Below, in pieces: positions 29,631-38,968 of a stretch of 64,000 nucleotides of DNA. Position 1 is the first letter of the stretch. Each line of letters opens with the position of its first letter. Source of the stretch: Streptomyces sp. NBC_00341 (GTDB lineage Bacteria; Actinomycetota; Actinomycetes; Streptomycetales; Streptomycetaceae); assembly GCF_041435055.1 (NCBI RefSeq), contig NZ_CP108002.1, forward strand, positions 6,510,001 to 6,574,000, given 5' to 3'. Under the pieces are notes generated by a model. It was not told where the DNA came from, searched no databases, and saw nothing but the letters and a program-made list of their open reading frames with translations. The translations under genes were made by a program, and so were the position numbers.

Positions 29631-31181
29631 GTGTTCGATACTCTCTCCGACCGCCTTGCCGCGACTTTCAAGAACCTCAGGGGCAAGGGCCGCTTGTCCG
29701 AGGCGGACATCGACGCCACGGCTCGCGAGATCCGTATCGCCCTGCTGGAAGCCGATGTCGCCCTGCCCGTCGTCCGGTCCTTCATCGCCAACGTCAAGGA
29801 GCGGGCGCGCGGCGTCGAGGTCTCCCAGGCGTTGAACCCCGCGCAGCAGATGATCAAGATCGTCAACGAGGAGCTCGTCTCCATCCTCGGTGGCGAGACC
29901 CGGCGGCTGCGGTTCGCCAAGACCGCGCCCACCGTGATCATGCTCGCCGGCCTCCAGGGCGCCGGTAAGACGACCCTCGCGGGAAAGCTCGGCCTCTGGC
30001 TGAAGGGCCAGGGCCACTCCCCGCTGCTCGTCGCCTGTGACCTCCAGCGTCCCAACGCCGTCAACCAGCTGAGCGTCGTCGCCGAGCGCGCCGGCGTCGC
30101 GGTGTACGCACCGGAGCCGGGCAACGGCGTCGGTGACCCGGTCCAGGTCGCCAAGGACTCGATCGAGCACGCCCGTACCAAGCAGTACGACGTCGTGGTC
30201 GTCGACACCGCCGGCCGCCTCGGCATCGACCAGGAGCTGATGCAGCAGGCCGCGGACATCCGCGACGCCGTCAGCCCCGACGAGATCCTCTTCGTGGTCG
30301 ACGCGATGATCGGCCAGGACGCGGTCAACACCGCGGAGGCCTTCCGCGACGGCGTCGGCTTCGACGGTGTGGTGCTCTCCAAGCTCGACGGTGACGCCCG
30401 AGGCGGTGCGGCCCTGTCGATCGCCCACGTCACGGGCAAGCAGATCATCTTCGCGTCGAACGGCGAGAAGCTCGAGGACTTCGACGCCTTCCACCCGGAC
30501 CGGATGGCCTCGCGCATCCTCGACATGGGTGACCTGCTCACCCTGATCGAGCAGGCGGAGAAGACCTTCAGCCAGGACGAGGCCGCCAAGATGGCCTCCA
30601 AGCTGGCGTCCAGCAAGGGCAAGGACTTCACGCTCGACGACTTCCTCGCCCAGATGGAGCAGGTCCGGAAGATGGGCTCCATCTCCAAGCTGCTCGGGAT
30701 GCTGCCCGGCATGGGGCAGATCAAGGACCAGATCAACAACATCGACGAGCGCGACGTCGACCGCACCGCCGCGATCATCAAGTCGATGACCCCGAAGGAG
30801 CGCGCCGAGCCGACGATCATCAACGGCTCGCGTCGCGCCCGTATCGCCAAGGGCTCCGGTGTCGAGGTCAGCGCCGTGAAGAGCCTGGTCGAGCGGTTCT
30901 TCGAGGCCCGCAAGATGATGTCGAAGATGGCGCAGGGCGGCGGCATGCCGGGTATGCCCGGGATGCCGGGCATGGGCGGTGGTCCCGGCCGGCAGAAGAA
31001 GCAGGTGAAGCAGGCCAAGGGCAAGCGCAAGAGCGGCAACCCGATGAAGCGCAAGGCCGAGGAGCAGGCCGAGGCCGCCCGCCGCGAGGCGGCGGCGCAG
31101 GGCGGCGCGCTCGGCCTGCCGGCCGGTCAGGAAGACAAGAACTTCGAGCTGCCGGACGAGTTCAAGAAGTTCATGGGCTGA
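29631..31181 (+). CDS. ffh: Signal recognition particle protein Ffh
   Basis: SRP54 GTPase that binds signal sequences and 4.5S RNA, and docks with FtsY. The 516-aa protein has an N domain, G1 GLQGAGKTTLAGKLG (about 107-121), DLQRPNAVNQL, G3 DTAGRLGIDQELMQQ and G4 SKLDGDARGG. The Met-rich M domain (about 330-430) ends in repeats of MPGMPG, followed by a Lys-rich tail. GTG start. The 4.5S RNA gene is not in the window as far as I can see. Confidence 0.97.
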   Translation: MFDTLSDRLAATFKNLRGKGRLSEADIDATAREIRIALLEADVALPVVRSFIANVKERARGVEVSQALNPAQQMIKIVNEELVSILGGETRRLRFAKTAPTVIMLAGLQGAGKTTLAGKLGLWLKGQGHSPLLVACDLQRPNAVNQLSVVAERAGVAVYAPEPGNGVGDPVQVAKDSIEHARTKQYDVVVVDTAGRLGIDQELMQQAADIRDAVSPDEILFVVDAMIGQDAVNTAEAFRDGVGFDGVVLSKLDGDARGGAALSIAHVTGKQIIFASNGEKLEDFDAFHPDRMASRILDMGDLLTLIEQAEKTFSQDEAAKMASKLASSKGKDFTLDDFLAQMEQVRKMGSISKLLGMLPGMGQIKDQINNIDERDVDRTAAIIKSMTPKERAEPTIINGSRRARIAKGSGVEVSAVKSLVERFFEARKMMSKMAQGGGMPGMPGMPGMGGGPGRQKKQVKQAKGKRKSGNPMKRKAEEQAEAARREAAAQGGALGLPAGQEDKNFELPDEFKKFMG

Positions 31182-31199
31182 CCGAGCCCGTGTCATGTC

Positions 31200-31239
31200 C
31201 CGGAGGGGGTGCCCGCTTCACGGCGGGCGCCCCCTCCGG
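31200..31239 (+). terminator. Terminator of ffh
   Basis: 17-bp GC-rich stem with one G:T pair (31200-31216 and 31223-31239) and a TTCACG loop, just after ffh. No T-run, but stem strength is typical for Streptomyces. Confidence 0.7.
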
Positions 31240-31352
31240 CGTGTGCGGGGGAGCGGCGTTCCCTCCATGGGCCCAGCGGACCGCCGCTCCGAGGGCTTCG
31301 TCCGTGTTTCTCCCTTAATGTCGGCTCAACGGCTGTCGGCAGAGGAGCGCGC

Positions 31353-33275
31353 GTGACCAGTCCGGTACCTCCCCGCGACCGCACCGACCAGCCCTGGCGC
31401 TCCGAGGGCGCGCCACCGCCCCCGCCGCCCCGCCGGAAGATGCCCGGGGGCTGGGGCGGACTGCTGCTGACCGCGCTGGTCGTCTATCTGATCGCCAACC
31501 TGCTGCTCTCCTTCTTCAACGGCGAGGAGGAGCGGACGATCGCGTACACGGAGTTCAGCAAGCAGGTCACCTCGGGCAATGTCTCCAAGATCTACTCCAA
31601 GGGCGATGCCATCGAGGGGCAGCTCAAGAAGGAGGCGAAGGTCCCGGGCAAGAAGGACGACAAGTACACCAAGTTCGTCACCCAGCGGCCCGCCTTCGCC
31701 GACGACAACCTCTGGGCCGAACTGGTCAAGGACGACGTCACGGTCACGGCCGAACCGGTCGTCAAGGAGCGCAGCTTCCTGGCCAACCTGCTGATCTCGC
31801 TGGCGCCGATGCTGCTGCTCGTCGTGCTCTGGGTGTTCATCGCCCGGCGGATGTCGAAGGGCGGCATGGGCGGCGGGATGGGCGGCTTCGGCCGCAAGGC
31901 ACCACCCAAGCCGGTAGAGCTGGAGGGCGGCAGGCGCACCACCTTCGACGACGTGGCCGGCATCGACGAGGTCGAGGGCGAGCTCGACGACGTCGTGGAC
32001 TTCCTGAAGAACCCGGACGCCTACCGAGAGATGGGCGCCAGGATGCCAGGGGGCGTCCTCCTCGCCGGTCCGCCCGGCACCGGAAAGACGCTGCTCGCGC
32101 GGGCCGTCGCGGGGGAGGCGGGGGTGCCGTTCTTCTCGGCCTCTGCCTCCGAGTTCATCGAGATGATCGTCGGCGTCGGGGCCGGCCGGGTCCGGGAGCT
32201 CTTCTCCGAGGCGCGAAAGGTCGCCCCCGCCATCGTCTTCATCGACGAGATCGACACCATCGGACGGGTCAGGGGCGGCGGTTCCGGCATGGGCGGGCAC
32301 GACGAGCGCGAGCAGACGCTCAACCAGATCCTCACCGAGATGGACGGCTTCTCCGGCTCCGAGGGCGTGATCGTGCTCGCGGCCACCAACCGCGCCGACG
32401 TCCTCGACCCGGCGCTCACCCGGCCCGGCCGCTTCGACCGGATCGTCCAGGTCAGCCCGCCGGACAGGACCGGCCGGGAGGCGATCCTGGAGATCCACAC
32501 CCGGCAGATCCCGATGGCGCAGGACGTGGACCTGGGCCAGGTGGCCCGTGCGACCCCGGGGATGACCGGCGCCGATCTGGCCAACCTCGCCAACGAGGCC
32601 GCGCTGCTCGCCGTCAAGCGGGGGCAGCGGGAGGTCAGCGGCGCCGATCTCTCGGACGCTCTGGAGAAGGTCCAGCTCGGTGCGGAGCGCTCGCTGGTCA
32701 TGTCGGACGAGGAACGCCGCAGAACCGCCTTCCACGAGAGCGGACACGCGCTGCTGGGGATGCTCCAGCCCGGCGCCGACCCGGTCCGCAAGGTCACCAT
32801 CGTGCCGCGCGGCCGGGCACTCGGGGTCACGCTCTCCACGCCGGACGCCGACAAGTACGCGTACACCGAGGAGTACCTGCGCGGCCGGATCATCGGAGCG
32901 CTCGGCGGGATGGCGGCCGAGCAGGTGGTGTTCGGCGTCGTCACCACGGGCGCGGAGAGCGATCTGGAGCAGGTCACCGCTCTGGCCCGGGGCATGGTGG
33001 GCCGCTGGGGCATGAGCCACAAGGTGGGCCGGCTGACGGCGATCCCGGCCGATGCCCAGCAGGCGTACGGCCTGAGCGCCGCGCCCGCCACCCTGGACGC
33101 GGTGGACGGCGAGATGCGCCGGATCGTCGACGAGTGCTACGAGGAGGCGTGCCGGCTCCTCGGGAACAACCGGGACCGGCTGGACTCGCTGGCCGGGGCG
33201 CTGCTGGAGCACGAGACGCTGGACGAGGTGGCCGCCTACCGGGCCGCCGGCGTCACCCGGCTGGACAAGCCGTAG
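31353..33275 (+). CDS. ftsH: FtsH-family AAA+ zinc metalloprotease (paralogue)
   Basis: Membrane-anchored ATP-dependent protease, 640 aa. Two membrane helices ([38 protein letters not shown]) flank an exported domain, followed by Walker A GPPGTGKT near residue 240, Walker [12 protein letters not shown], the SRH with RPGRFDR, and protease motif HESGH (461-465). The pore loop reads EMIVGVGA: the aromatic residue of the usual FVG motif is Ile272. GTG at 31353 follows AGAGGAG by 5 nt. This is probably not the main FtsH, which lies elsewhere near folE/hpt in streptomycetes as I recall. Confidence 0.93.
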   Translation: MTSPVPPRDRTDQPWRSEGAPPPPPPRRKMPGGWGGLLLTALVVYLIANLLLSFFNGEEERTIAYTEFSKQVTSGNVSKIYSKGDAIEGQLKKEAKVPGKKDDKYTKFVTQRPAFADDNLWAELVKDDVTVTAEPVVKERSFLANLLISLAPMLLLVVLWVFIARRMSKGGMGGGMGGFGRKAPPKPVELEGGRRTTFDDVAGIDEVEGELDDVVDFLKNPDAYREMGARMPGGVLLAGPPGTGKTLLARAVAGEAGVPFFSASASEFIEMIVGVGAGRVRELFSEARKVAPAIVFIDEIDTIGRVRGGGSGMGGHDEREQTLNQILTEMDGFSGSEGVIVLAATNRADVLDPALTRPGRFDRIVQVSPPDRTGREAILEIHTRQIPMAQDVDLGQVARATPGMTGADLANLANEAALLAVKRGQREVSGADLSDALEKVQLGAERSLVMSDEERRRTAFHESGHALLGMLQPGADPVRKVTIVPRGRALGVTLSTPDADKYAYTEEYLRGRIIGALGGMAAEQVVFGVVTTGAESDLEQVTALARGMVGRWGMSHKVGRLTAIPADAQQAYGLSAAPATLDAVDGEMRRIVDECYEEACRLLGNNRDRLDSLAGALLEHETLDEVAAYRAAGVTRLDKP

Positions 33276-33360
33276 CGGTCCCGGCCGGCGCCGCGATGCC
33301 CGGCAGGCCCGGGGCCGCGCCTGAGCCGTGCAGCGTGCGGACAGGACCCGGGGTCGGCCG

Positions 33361-34221
33361 CTACGTCGTGCAGACGAGATAGCGGAACACGTTGGGCATC
33401 CAGACGGTGCCGTCCCGGCGCAGGTGCGGGTGCAGCGCCTCCGCCACCTCCTTCTCCACCTGGGTCCGGTCCGTCGCCCGTACCGCCGCGTCGAAGAGCC
33501 GGGTCGACAGCAGGCCCCGGACCGCGCTGTCCAGGTCCGCGTAGCCGAACGGGCACGCCACCCGCCCGGAGCCGTCGGGCTTCAGCCCGGTCCGGAACGC
33601 CACGTCCTCCAGATCGTCCCGCTGCGCGCCCAGCCAGCCGCCCGCCCCGGGGGAACCCGTCCCCTCCGCGAGCCGGGCCGCCACCCGCAGCACCGCCGCG
33701 GTGGCGCACCGCTCGGGCGGGCCCCAGCCGGTCAGTACGACGGTGCTGCCCCGGGCCGCGAGCGGCACCGCGGAGCCGAGCGCGCCCACCAGCTCCTCCG
33801 CGTCGTCGGCCGCGCAGCCGATCGGGGTGAACGCGGTGATCAGGCCGTACGGCCGCTGGTCCGGCGCGACGGCCGGGACGCCGTCCAGGAGCCATGGCCC
33901 GGTGGCCGGTGGCCCGGCGCCGCCCACCTGGGCCGGGTCCGGCAGCAGCCGGGCGCGGGCGAGCGCGAGGCGTTCCGGGTCGGTGTCGATGCCGGTGACG
34001 TGGGCCCCGCGGCCGGCCGCGATCAGCAGCGCGAGCCCGGAGCCGCAGCCGAGCGAGAGCATCCGGGTGGCGGCCCCCACCTCCAGCCGCCGGTACACCG
34101 CCTCGTAGAGCGGCGCGAGCATCCGTTCCTGGATCTCGGCCCAGTCACGGGCCCGGGACCCGGTGTCCACCGGGGCGGACGGATCCGCGTGCCTGTGGTG
34201 CCGGACGAGCGTTGGTGTCAT
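33361..34221 (-). CDS. Class I SAM-dependent methyltransferase
   Basis: 286-aa methyltransferase with motif I MLSLGCGSGLALLIAAGRGAHVTG (Gly-rich loop at about residue 57) and an acidic GIDTDPERLALARARL motif II. LITAFTPIGCAADDAEELV occupies the position of motif IV. The substrate is unknown; no biosynthetic partners are adjacent. Strand opposite to its neighbours. The N-terminus MTPTLVRHHRHADPSAP is His-rich and may be unstructured. Confidence 0.82.
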   Translation of the reverse strand: MTPTLVRHHRHADPSAPVDTGSRARDWAEIQERMLAPLYEAVYRRLEVGAATRMLSLGCGSGLALLIAAGRGAHVTGIDTDPERLALARARLLPDPAQVGGAGPPATGPWLLDGVPAVAPDQRPYGLITAFTPIGCAADDAEELVGALGSAVPLAARGSTVVLTGWGPPERCATAAVLRVAARLAEGTGSPGAGGWLGAQRDDLEDVAFRTGLKPDGSGRVACPFGYADLDSAVRGLLSTRLFDAAVRATDRTQVEKEVAEALHPHLRRDGTVWMPNVFRYLVCTT

Positions 34222-34755
34222 GGAATGCGCCCCAATCCGCCGAGTTGCCGGTGATGCCGGTGTTGCCGGTCGGTCCTGTCCGAGTGGACGATTCCCCCGT
34301 GCTTGCGGCCGCGCTTCCCCCGTATGCCAGGGAACTGCTCATCCGCCGCCGCGTCCAGGGGTCTACGGGCAATGGTTGCCTCCGGTACCGCTCGCCGGTC
34401 CAGTCTCACCCGGCGGGCGGGGCCGGGCACGTCGAGCGCCGACCCGTGGCGTCGAGCCGCCCGGGGGAGGGGGTGGGCGGTGCGGAGCGGGCCCCGGTAC
34501 TGTCGGTTCCCGCGGCCGGCGCCCGTCGGCGCCCCGGGCGCCCGGGTAGTGCGGGACTCAGGGGGCGTACGCGCGGTCTACGCGCTCGGGCGTACACGTC
34601 GCTACGTACCACCTTGGTGCGAGCTGTGAGAGTTCTCCGCAGATCAGCGCACCCGCCCTCGTCAGGACGCATCAACGGCAACTGACTGGTACGTGCAAAT
34701 TATTTGGGATGGCCCGGAATCGGAACACCGGGGCACTCGCGCTCGTTGTCACGAC
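34222..34755. other. 534-bp gap between methyltransferase and HExxH gene
   Basis: Contains three tandem 9-mers related to GTTGCCGGT (34244-34270), divergent promoters presumably, and an AT-rich AAATTATTTGGGATGG just upstream of the next gene. A plus-strand frame from about 34288 to 34400 (VDDSPVLAAALPPYARELL...) has some coding bias but dissolves downstream. It may be a gene remnant; I do not call it. Confidence 0.45.
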
Positions 34756-35349
34756 GTGAGCACGACACCACCTGTACTTGCCGCAGAGCTGGCACAGGCG
34801 TGGGCCGACATTCAGCGGTACCACCCCGAGCTGCCCGATCTTGCCGCGCCCGAGTCCCTGATCGGAGAATCCTCGTCCGCCTGTGGCGCCGAGCTCTCCT
34901 TCGAACGGCTGCTCCATGAGGCAGTCCATGGCATCGCCGCCGCGAGAGGTGTCCGGGACACCTCTCGCGCCGGCCGCTACCACAACCGCCGATTCCTCGC
35001 GATCGCGGAGGAGCTGGGCCTCGACCACGCGGAGGAGCCCCACCCCAGCAGTGGCTTCTCCCTGGTCACGCTCAACCCCGAGGCCAAGCGCCGGTACCGG
35101 CCGACGATGGAACGGCTGCAGCGCGCCCTCAAGGCGCACACCGTGGCCACCGCCGCCGACACCAAGCGCTCCTTCCGCGGCCCGGCCGCCCGGCACGGCT
35201 CCTCCGGAGGGGGCGTGCGGGTCAAGGCCGTCTGCGACTGCGGTCGCAATGTGCGCGTGGTCCCCTCGGTCCTCGCACAGGCCCCGATCGTCTGCGGCGG
35301 CTGCGGAAAGCCGTTCCGGATCCCGGAGGCAGTGGTCGCGGTGGGGTGA
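34756..35349 (+). CDS. HExxH-motif protein with C-terminal zinc ribbon (SprT-like), function unknown
   Basis: The 197-aa protein carries HEAVH (54-58), a gluzincin-type metallopeptidase motif, followed by the [17 protein letters not shown] stretch typical of actinobacterial SprT-like proteins, and a C-terminal zinc ribbon with CDC (160-162) and CGGC (180-183). This combination resembles SprT/Spartan-type DNA-protein crosslink proteases in outline, but the link is inference. GTG at 34756 is the first start with good coding bias. A 29-nt perfect palindrome lies inside the coding region directly after the HExxH codons. It precedes rpsP in the same direction. Confidence 0.75.
   Translation: MSTTPPVLAAELAQAWADIQRYHPELPDLAAPESLIGESSSACGAELSFERLLHEAVHGIAAARGVRDTSRAGRYHNRRFLAIAEELGLDHAEEPHPSSGFSLVTLNPEAKRRYRPTMERLQRALKAHTVATAADTKRSFRGPAARHGSSGGGVRVKAVCDCGRNVRVVPSVLAQAPIVCGGCGKPFRIPEAVVAVG
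34941..34969. repeat. 29-nt palindrome inside the HExxH gene
   Basis: Arms of 14 nt (34941-34954 and 34956-34969) are perfect complements around a single G. It is read as A-R-G-V-R-D-T-S-R and uses AGA for Arg and TCT for Ser, both rare in this GC-rich genome. Confidence 0.85.
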
Positions 35350-35507
35350 GCCGATGTGGTGTGGCACAATGGCTAGCTGTACTCGACAGTCGCATAGGAC
35401 CCCTCTCTCCTCCGGCTGACGCGTCCATCGGGCACTCCGAGTACCGCAACCCCACGTGGCATCTTCGTTGTGCCCAACCACGTCATAGACCAGGAGACAC
35501 CACTTCC

Positions 35508-35951
35508 GTGGCAGTCAAGATCAAGCTGAAGCGTCTGGGCAAGATCCGTTCGCCTCACTACCGCATCGTCGTCGCCGACTCCCGTACCCGCCGTGATGGC
35601 CGGGCCATCGAGGAGATCGGCCTGTACCACCCGGTACAGAACCCCTCGCGCATCGAGGTCAACGCAGAGCGCGCGCAGTACTGGCTGTCCGTCGGCGCCC
35701 AGCCGACCGAGCCGGTCCTCGCGATCCTGAAGCTCACCGGTGACTGGCAGGCCCACAAGGGTCTCCCGGCCCCCGCGCCGCTTCTGCAGCCGGAGCCGAA
35801 GGCTGACAAGCGCGCCCTGTTCGAGGCCCTGACCAAGGACACCGCTGAGGAGTCCAAGGGCGAGGCCATCACGCAGAAGGCGAAGAAGGCCGACAAGAAG
35901 GCGGACGAGGCTGCTGACGCAGCTGCGCCCGCCGAGTCGACCGAGGCCTGA
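35508..35951 (+). CDS. rpsP: 30S ribosomal protein S16
   Basis: Small-subunit assembly protein. The core [20 protein letters not shown] and [18 protein letters not shown] is followed by an acidic/Lys/Ala-rich C-terminal extension of about 50 residues common in actinobacteria. 147 aa, GTG start after CAGGAGA. First gene of rpsP-KH-rimM-trmD-rplS. Confidence 0.97.
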   Translation: MAVKIKLKRLGKIRSPHYRIVVADSRTRRDGRAIEEIGLYHPVQNPSRIEVNAERAQYWLSVGAQPTEPVLAILKLTGDWQAHKGLPAPAPLLQPEPKADKRALFEALTKDTAEESKGEAITQKAKKADKKADEAADAAAPAESTEA

Positions 35952-35953
35952 TC

Positions 35954-36193
35954 ATGCTCGAGGAGGCTCTTGAGCACCTCGTGAAAGGCATCGTCGACAA
36001 CCCCGAGGACGTGCAGGTCGCCTCGCGCACCCTGCGTCGCGGCCGCGTGCTCGAGGTCCGGGTCCACCCCGACGACCTCGGCAAGGTGATCGGCCGTAAC
36101 GGCCGCACCGCACGCGCGTTGCGTACCGTCGTCGGCGCCATCGGCGGCCGCGGTATCCGCGTCGACCTCGTCGATGTGGATCAGGTTCGCTGA
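35954..36193 (+). CDS. khpA: KH-domain RNA-binding protein (KhpA-like)
   Basis: 79-aa single KH domain with GKVIGRNGRTARALRTVVGAI, the GxxG RNA-binding loop. It starts 2 nt after the rpsP stop. KhpA-type proteins bind small RNAs and mRNAs in Gram-positives; the position between rpsP and rimM is conserved. Confidence 0.92.
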   Translation: MLEEALEHLVKGIVDNPEDVQVASRTLRRGRVLEVRVHPDDLGKVIGRNGRTARALRTVVGAIGGRGIRVDLVDVDQVR

Positions 36194-36210
36194 CAGAGTT
36201 GAACACCGGC

Positions 36211-36247
36211 ACGGGCCGGGGAGGGCCATGCGCCCGCCCCGGCCCGT
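36211..36247 (+). other. Intercistronic hairpin khpA-rimM
   Basis: 11-bp perfect stem (36211-36221 and 36237-36247) with a 15-nt loop and no T-run, in the 79-bp gap. It more likely modulates or processes the polycistronic RNA than terminates it. Confidence 0.5.
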
Positions 36248-36272
36248 CGTCGTATGACAGGAGAGACACAAG

Positions 36273-36854
36273 GTGCAGTTGGTAGTCGCGCGGATCGGTC
36301 GCGCCCACGGCATCAAGGGCGAGGTCACCGTCGAGGTGCGCACGGACGAGCCGGAGCTCCGGCTCGGCCCCGGCGCGGTACTGGCCACGGAGCCGGCCTC
36401 GACGGGACCGCTGACGATCGAGACCGGCCGGGTGCACAGCGGCAGGCTGCTGCTGCGTTTCGAGGGCGTACGGGACCGTACGGCCGCCGAGGCGCTGCGC
36501 AATACGCTGCTGATCTCCGAGGTCGACCCGGAGGAGCTCCCGGAGGACCCCGAGGAGTTCTACGACCATCAGCTGATGGACCTGGACGTGGTTCTCGCCG
36601 ACGGCACCGAGATCGGCCGGATCACCGAGATCACGCACCTGCCGTCCCAGGACCTCTTCATCGTGGAGCGCCCCGACGGCACCGAGGTGATGATCCCGTT
36701 CGTCGAGGAGATCGTCTCCGAGATCGACCTGGAGGAACAGCGCGCGGTGATCACGCCGCCGCCGGGTCTGATCGACGAGAGCGAGGCGGTCGTGGTGTCC
36801 TCGCGGGACGAGGAGGCGGCGGCCGATGCCGCCGAGGGCGGGAAAGACGCCTGA
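36273..36854 (+). CDS. rimM: Ribosome maturation factor RimM
   Basis: 16S rRNA maturation factor that binds S19 at the 30S head. The 193-aa protein has the N-terminal RimM domain ([20 protein letters not shown]) and a C-terminal PRC-barrel ([13 protein letters not shown] ... [20 protein letters not shown]). GTG start after CAGGAGAGA. Stop and trmD start overlap (TGATG), giving coupled translation. Confidence 0.96.
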   Translation: MQLVVARIGRAHGIKGEVTVEVRTDEPELRLGPGAVLATEPASTGPLTIETGRVHSGRLLLRFEGVRDRTAAEALRNTLLISEVDPEELPEDPEEFYDHQLMDLDVVLADGTEIGRITEITHLPSQDLFIVERPDGTEVMIPFVEEIVSEIDLEEQRAVITPPPGLIDESEAVVVSSRDEEAAADAAEGGKDA

Positions 36855-37675
36855 TGCGCCTCGATGTCGTCACGATCTTCCCCGAGTACCTCGAACCGCT
36901 GAACGTCTCGCTCGTCGGCAAGGCCCGCGCCCGCGGCCGGCTCGACGTGCACGTGCACGATCTGCGGGAGTGGACGTACGACCGCCACAACACGGTCGAC
37001 GACACCCCCTACGGCGGTGGTCCCGGCATGGTCATGAAGACCGAGCCGTGGGGCGACGCCCTGGACGAGACCCTGGCCGACGGCTACGAGGCCGGTGCGC
37101 ACTCCCCGGTGCTCGTGGTGCCTACGCCGAGCGGCCGGCCGTTCACCCAGGAACTCGCCGTCGAGCTGTCCGAGCGGCCCTGGCTGATCTTCGCCCCGGC
37201 CCGCTACGAGGGCATCGACCGGCGGGTCACCGAGGAGTACGCCACCCGGATGCCGGTCGTCGAGGTGTCCATCGGCGACTACGTGCTGGCCGGCGGGGAA
37301 GCCGCGGTGCTGGTGATCACGGAGGCGGTGGCCCGGCTGCTGCCCGGCGTGCTCGGCAACGCCGAATCGCACCGGGACGACTCCTTCGCACCCGGCGCGA
37401 TGGCCGATCTGCTGGAGGGGCCCGTCTACACCAAGCCGCCCGAGTGGCGCGGCCGGGGGATTCCTGACGTGCTGCTCAGCGGCCACCACGGCCGGATCGC
37501 GCGCTGGCGCCGGGACGAGGCGTTCCGCCGTACCGCGCTCAACCGGCCCGATCTGATCGAGCGTTGCGAGGCAGCGGGCTTCGACAAGAAGGACCGCGAG
37601 ATGCTCTCGATCCTCGGCTGGTCACCCGAGCCGGGCGGTCGATTTTGGCGCAGGCCCCAGGCCGTGGAAGAATAG
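36854..37675 (+). CDS. trmD: tRNA (guanine(37)-N(1))-methyltransferase TrmD
   Basis: SPOUT-class methyltransferase that forms m1G37 and prevents frameshifting. Visible motifs are [13 protein letters not shown], the DDTPYGGGPGMVMK loop, PARYEGIDRRV and the knot region EVSIGDYVLAGGEAAVLV. PPEWRGRGIPDVLLSGHHGRI is the tRNA-binding C-terminal part. 273 aa. Confidence 0.97.
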   Translation: MRLDVVTIFPEYLEPLNVSLVGKARARGRLDVHVHDLREWTYDRHNTVDDTPYGGGPGMVMKTEPWGDALDETLADGYEAGAHSPVLVVPTPSGRPFTQELAVELSERPWLIFAPARYEGIDRRVTEEYATRMPVVEVSIGDYVLAGGEAAVLVITEAVARLLPGVLGNAESHRDDSFAPGAMADLLEGPVYTKPPEWRGRGIPDVLLSGHHGRIARWRRDEAFRRTALNRPDLIERCEAAGFDKKDREMLSILGWSPEPGGRFWRRPQAVEE

Positions 37676-37801
37676 GCCGCTGCTGTACGTCCGCGTGCGC
37701 CCCTGCCACAGGGGGAAAGACGCCCGTCCGACGCGATCAGCACCCCAATCTCATCACTCTCCCGGCGATGACCTGTGGCATCGGCGAAGAAAGCAGACAA
37801 C

Positions 37802-38152
37802 ATGACTTCCCTGCTCGATGGCGTCAACGCCGCCTCGCTGCGTACCGACGTCCCGGCGTTCCGCCCCGGTGACACCGTCAACGTTCACGTCCGCGTGATC
37901 GAGGGCAACCGCTCCCGTATCCAGCAGTTCAAGGGCATCGTCATCCGCCGCCAGGGCGCGGGCGTCGGCGAGACCTTCACGGTCCGCAAGGTCTCCTTCA
38001 GCGTCGGCGTCGAGCGCACCTTCCCGGTGCACAGCCCGATCTTCGAGAAGATCGAGCTCGTCACCCGCGGTGACGTCCGTCGCGCCAAGCTGTACTTCCT
38101 CCGTGAGCTGCGCGGCAAGGCCGCGAAGATCAAGGAGAAGCGCGACCGCTGA
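37802..38152 (+). CDS. rplS: 50S ribosomal protein L19
   Basis: Large-subunit protein at the 30S-50S interface, 116 aa. It contains [34 protein letters not shown] and the C-terminal [23 protein letters not shown] at 37802 after a 126-bp gap from trmD, so an own promoter is possible. Confidence 0.97.
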   Translation: MTSLLDGVNAASLRTDVPAFRPGDTVNVHVRVIEGNRSRIQQFKGIVIRRQGAGVGETFTVRKVSFSVGVERTFPVHSPIFEKIELVTRGDVRRAKLYFLRELRGKAAKIKEKRDR

Positions 38153-38197
38153 GCTGGCTCCCAGGTCCGCGGCACGGCCGGATAAGCTCTGGCCCCG

Positions 38198-38968
38198 ATG
38201 GACACGGAAGCAAGAACCACGGAGCGCGACCGCTCCTCCGCAGCCCCCACGGGGCCGGAGGAGGGGTCGCGCTTTTCGCGTATCCCGCACCGTCTCGCCG
38301 CCTCGATGTCGTGGCGGCGCACGGTCGCGCTCGGTGCTGTCTGCTCGGTCTTCGTCCTCCTCTTCAGCATGTTCGTGGTGCAGCCCTTCCTGATCCCGAG
38401 TGGCTCGATGGAGTCCACGCTGCGGGTCGGGGACCGGGTGCTCGTCAACAAGCTGGCGTACCGTTTCGGCTCCGAACCCCGGCGCGGGGACGTGGTGGTC
38501 TTCGACGGCACCGGCTCCTTCATGCAGGACCCGCCGCCGGAGAACCCCGTCACCGGGCTGTTGCACGGCGCGGCGGCTTCCCTGGGGCTCGCGGAGCCCG
38601 CAGAGACCGACTTCGTGAAACGGGTGGTGGGCGTGGGGGGCGACCGGGTGGTCTGCTGCGACAAGCGGGGCCGGATCCAGGTGAACGGCCGGCCGCTGGA
38701 CGAGGGCTACCTCTTCGAGGGTGACGCACCCTCCCGGGCCCCGTTCGACATCGTCGTGCCGGACGGCACGCTCTGGATGATGGGCGATCACCGCAGCCGT
38801 TCCCGGGACTCCCGCGACCACCTGGGCGAACCGGGCGGCGGCATGGTGCCCGTCGACAAGGTGATCGGCAGGGTGGACTGGATCGGCTGGCCGCTGGGAC
38901 GGGTGGCCTCGCTCCCGGGCACCGCGGCCTTCGACGGCGTACCCGCGCCGGGGGCGACGCATGGGTAA
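38198..38968 (+). CDS. lepB: Type I signal peptidase (first of five, SipW-like)
   Basis: Membrane serine/lysine protease that cleaves Sec and Tat signal peptides. 256 aa with one N-terminal membrane helix (TVALGAVCSVFVLLFSMFVV). Box B PSGSME contains the catalytic Ser70, box D FVKRVVGVGGD the catalytic Lys, and box E MGDHRSRSRDSRDH is present. A short C-terminal stretch follows without a clear second membrane helix. A TAAGCT -10-like box (38183-38188) lies only 9 nt before the ATG, so the transcript may be nearly leaderless. Overlaps the next lepB by 8 nt. Confidence 0.93.
   Translation: MDTEARTTERDRSSAAPTGPEEGSRFSRIPHRLAASMSWRRTVALGAVCSVFVLLFSMFVVQPFLIPSGSMESTLRVGDRVLVNKLAYRFGSEPRRGDVVVFDGTGSFMQDPPPENPVTGLLHGAAASLGLAEPAETDFVKRVVGVGGDRVVCCDKRGRIQVNGRPLDEGYLFEGDAPSRAPFDIVVPDGTLWMMGDHRSRSRDSRDHLGEPGGGMVPVDKVIGRVDWIGWPLGRVASLPGTAAFDGVPAPGATHG

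Noticed and set aside
34212..34685. 157-codon plus-strand frame in the gap before the HExxH gene
   Set aside because: Good codon bias only over the first third, no plausible family and no ribosome-binding site; mentioned as a possible remnant in the intergenic entry.
36211..36247. Hairpin after the KH gene as an intrinsic terminator
   Set aside because: No T-run and it lies within a conserved operon, so listed as an intercistronic hairpin instead.
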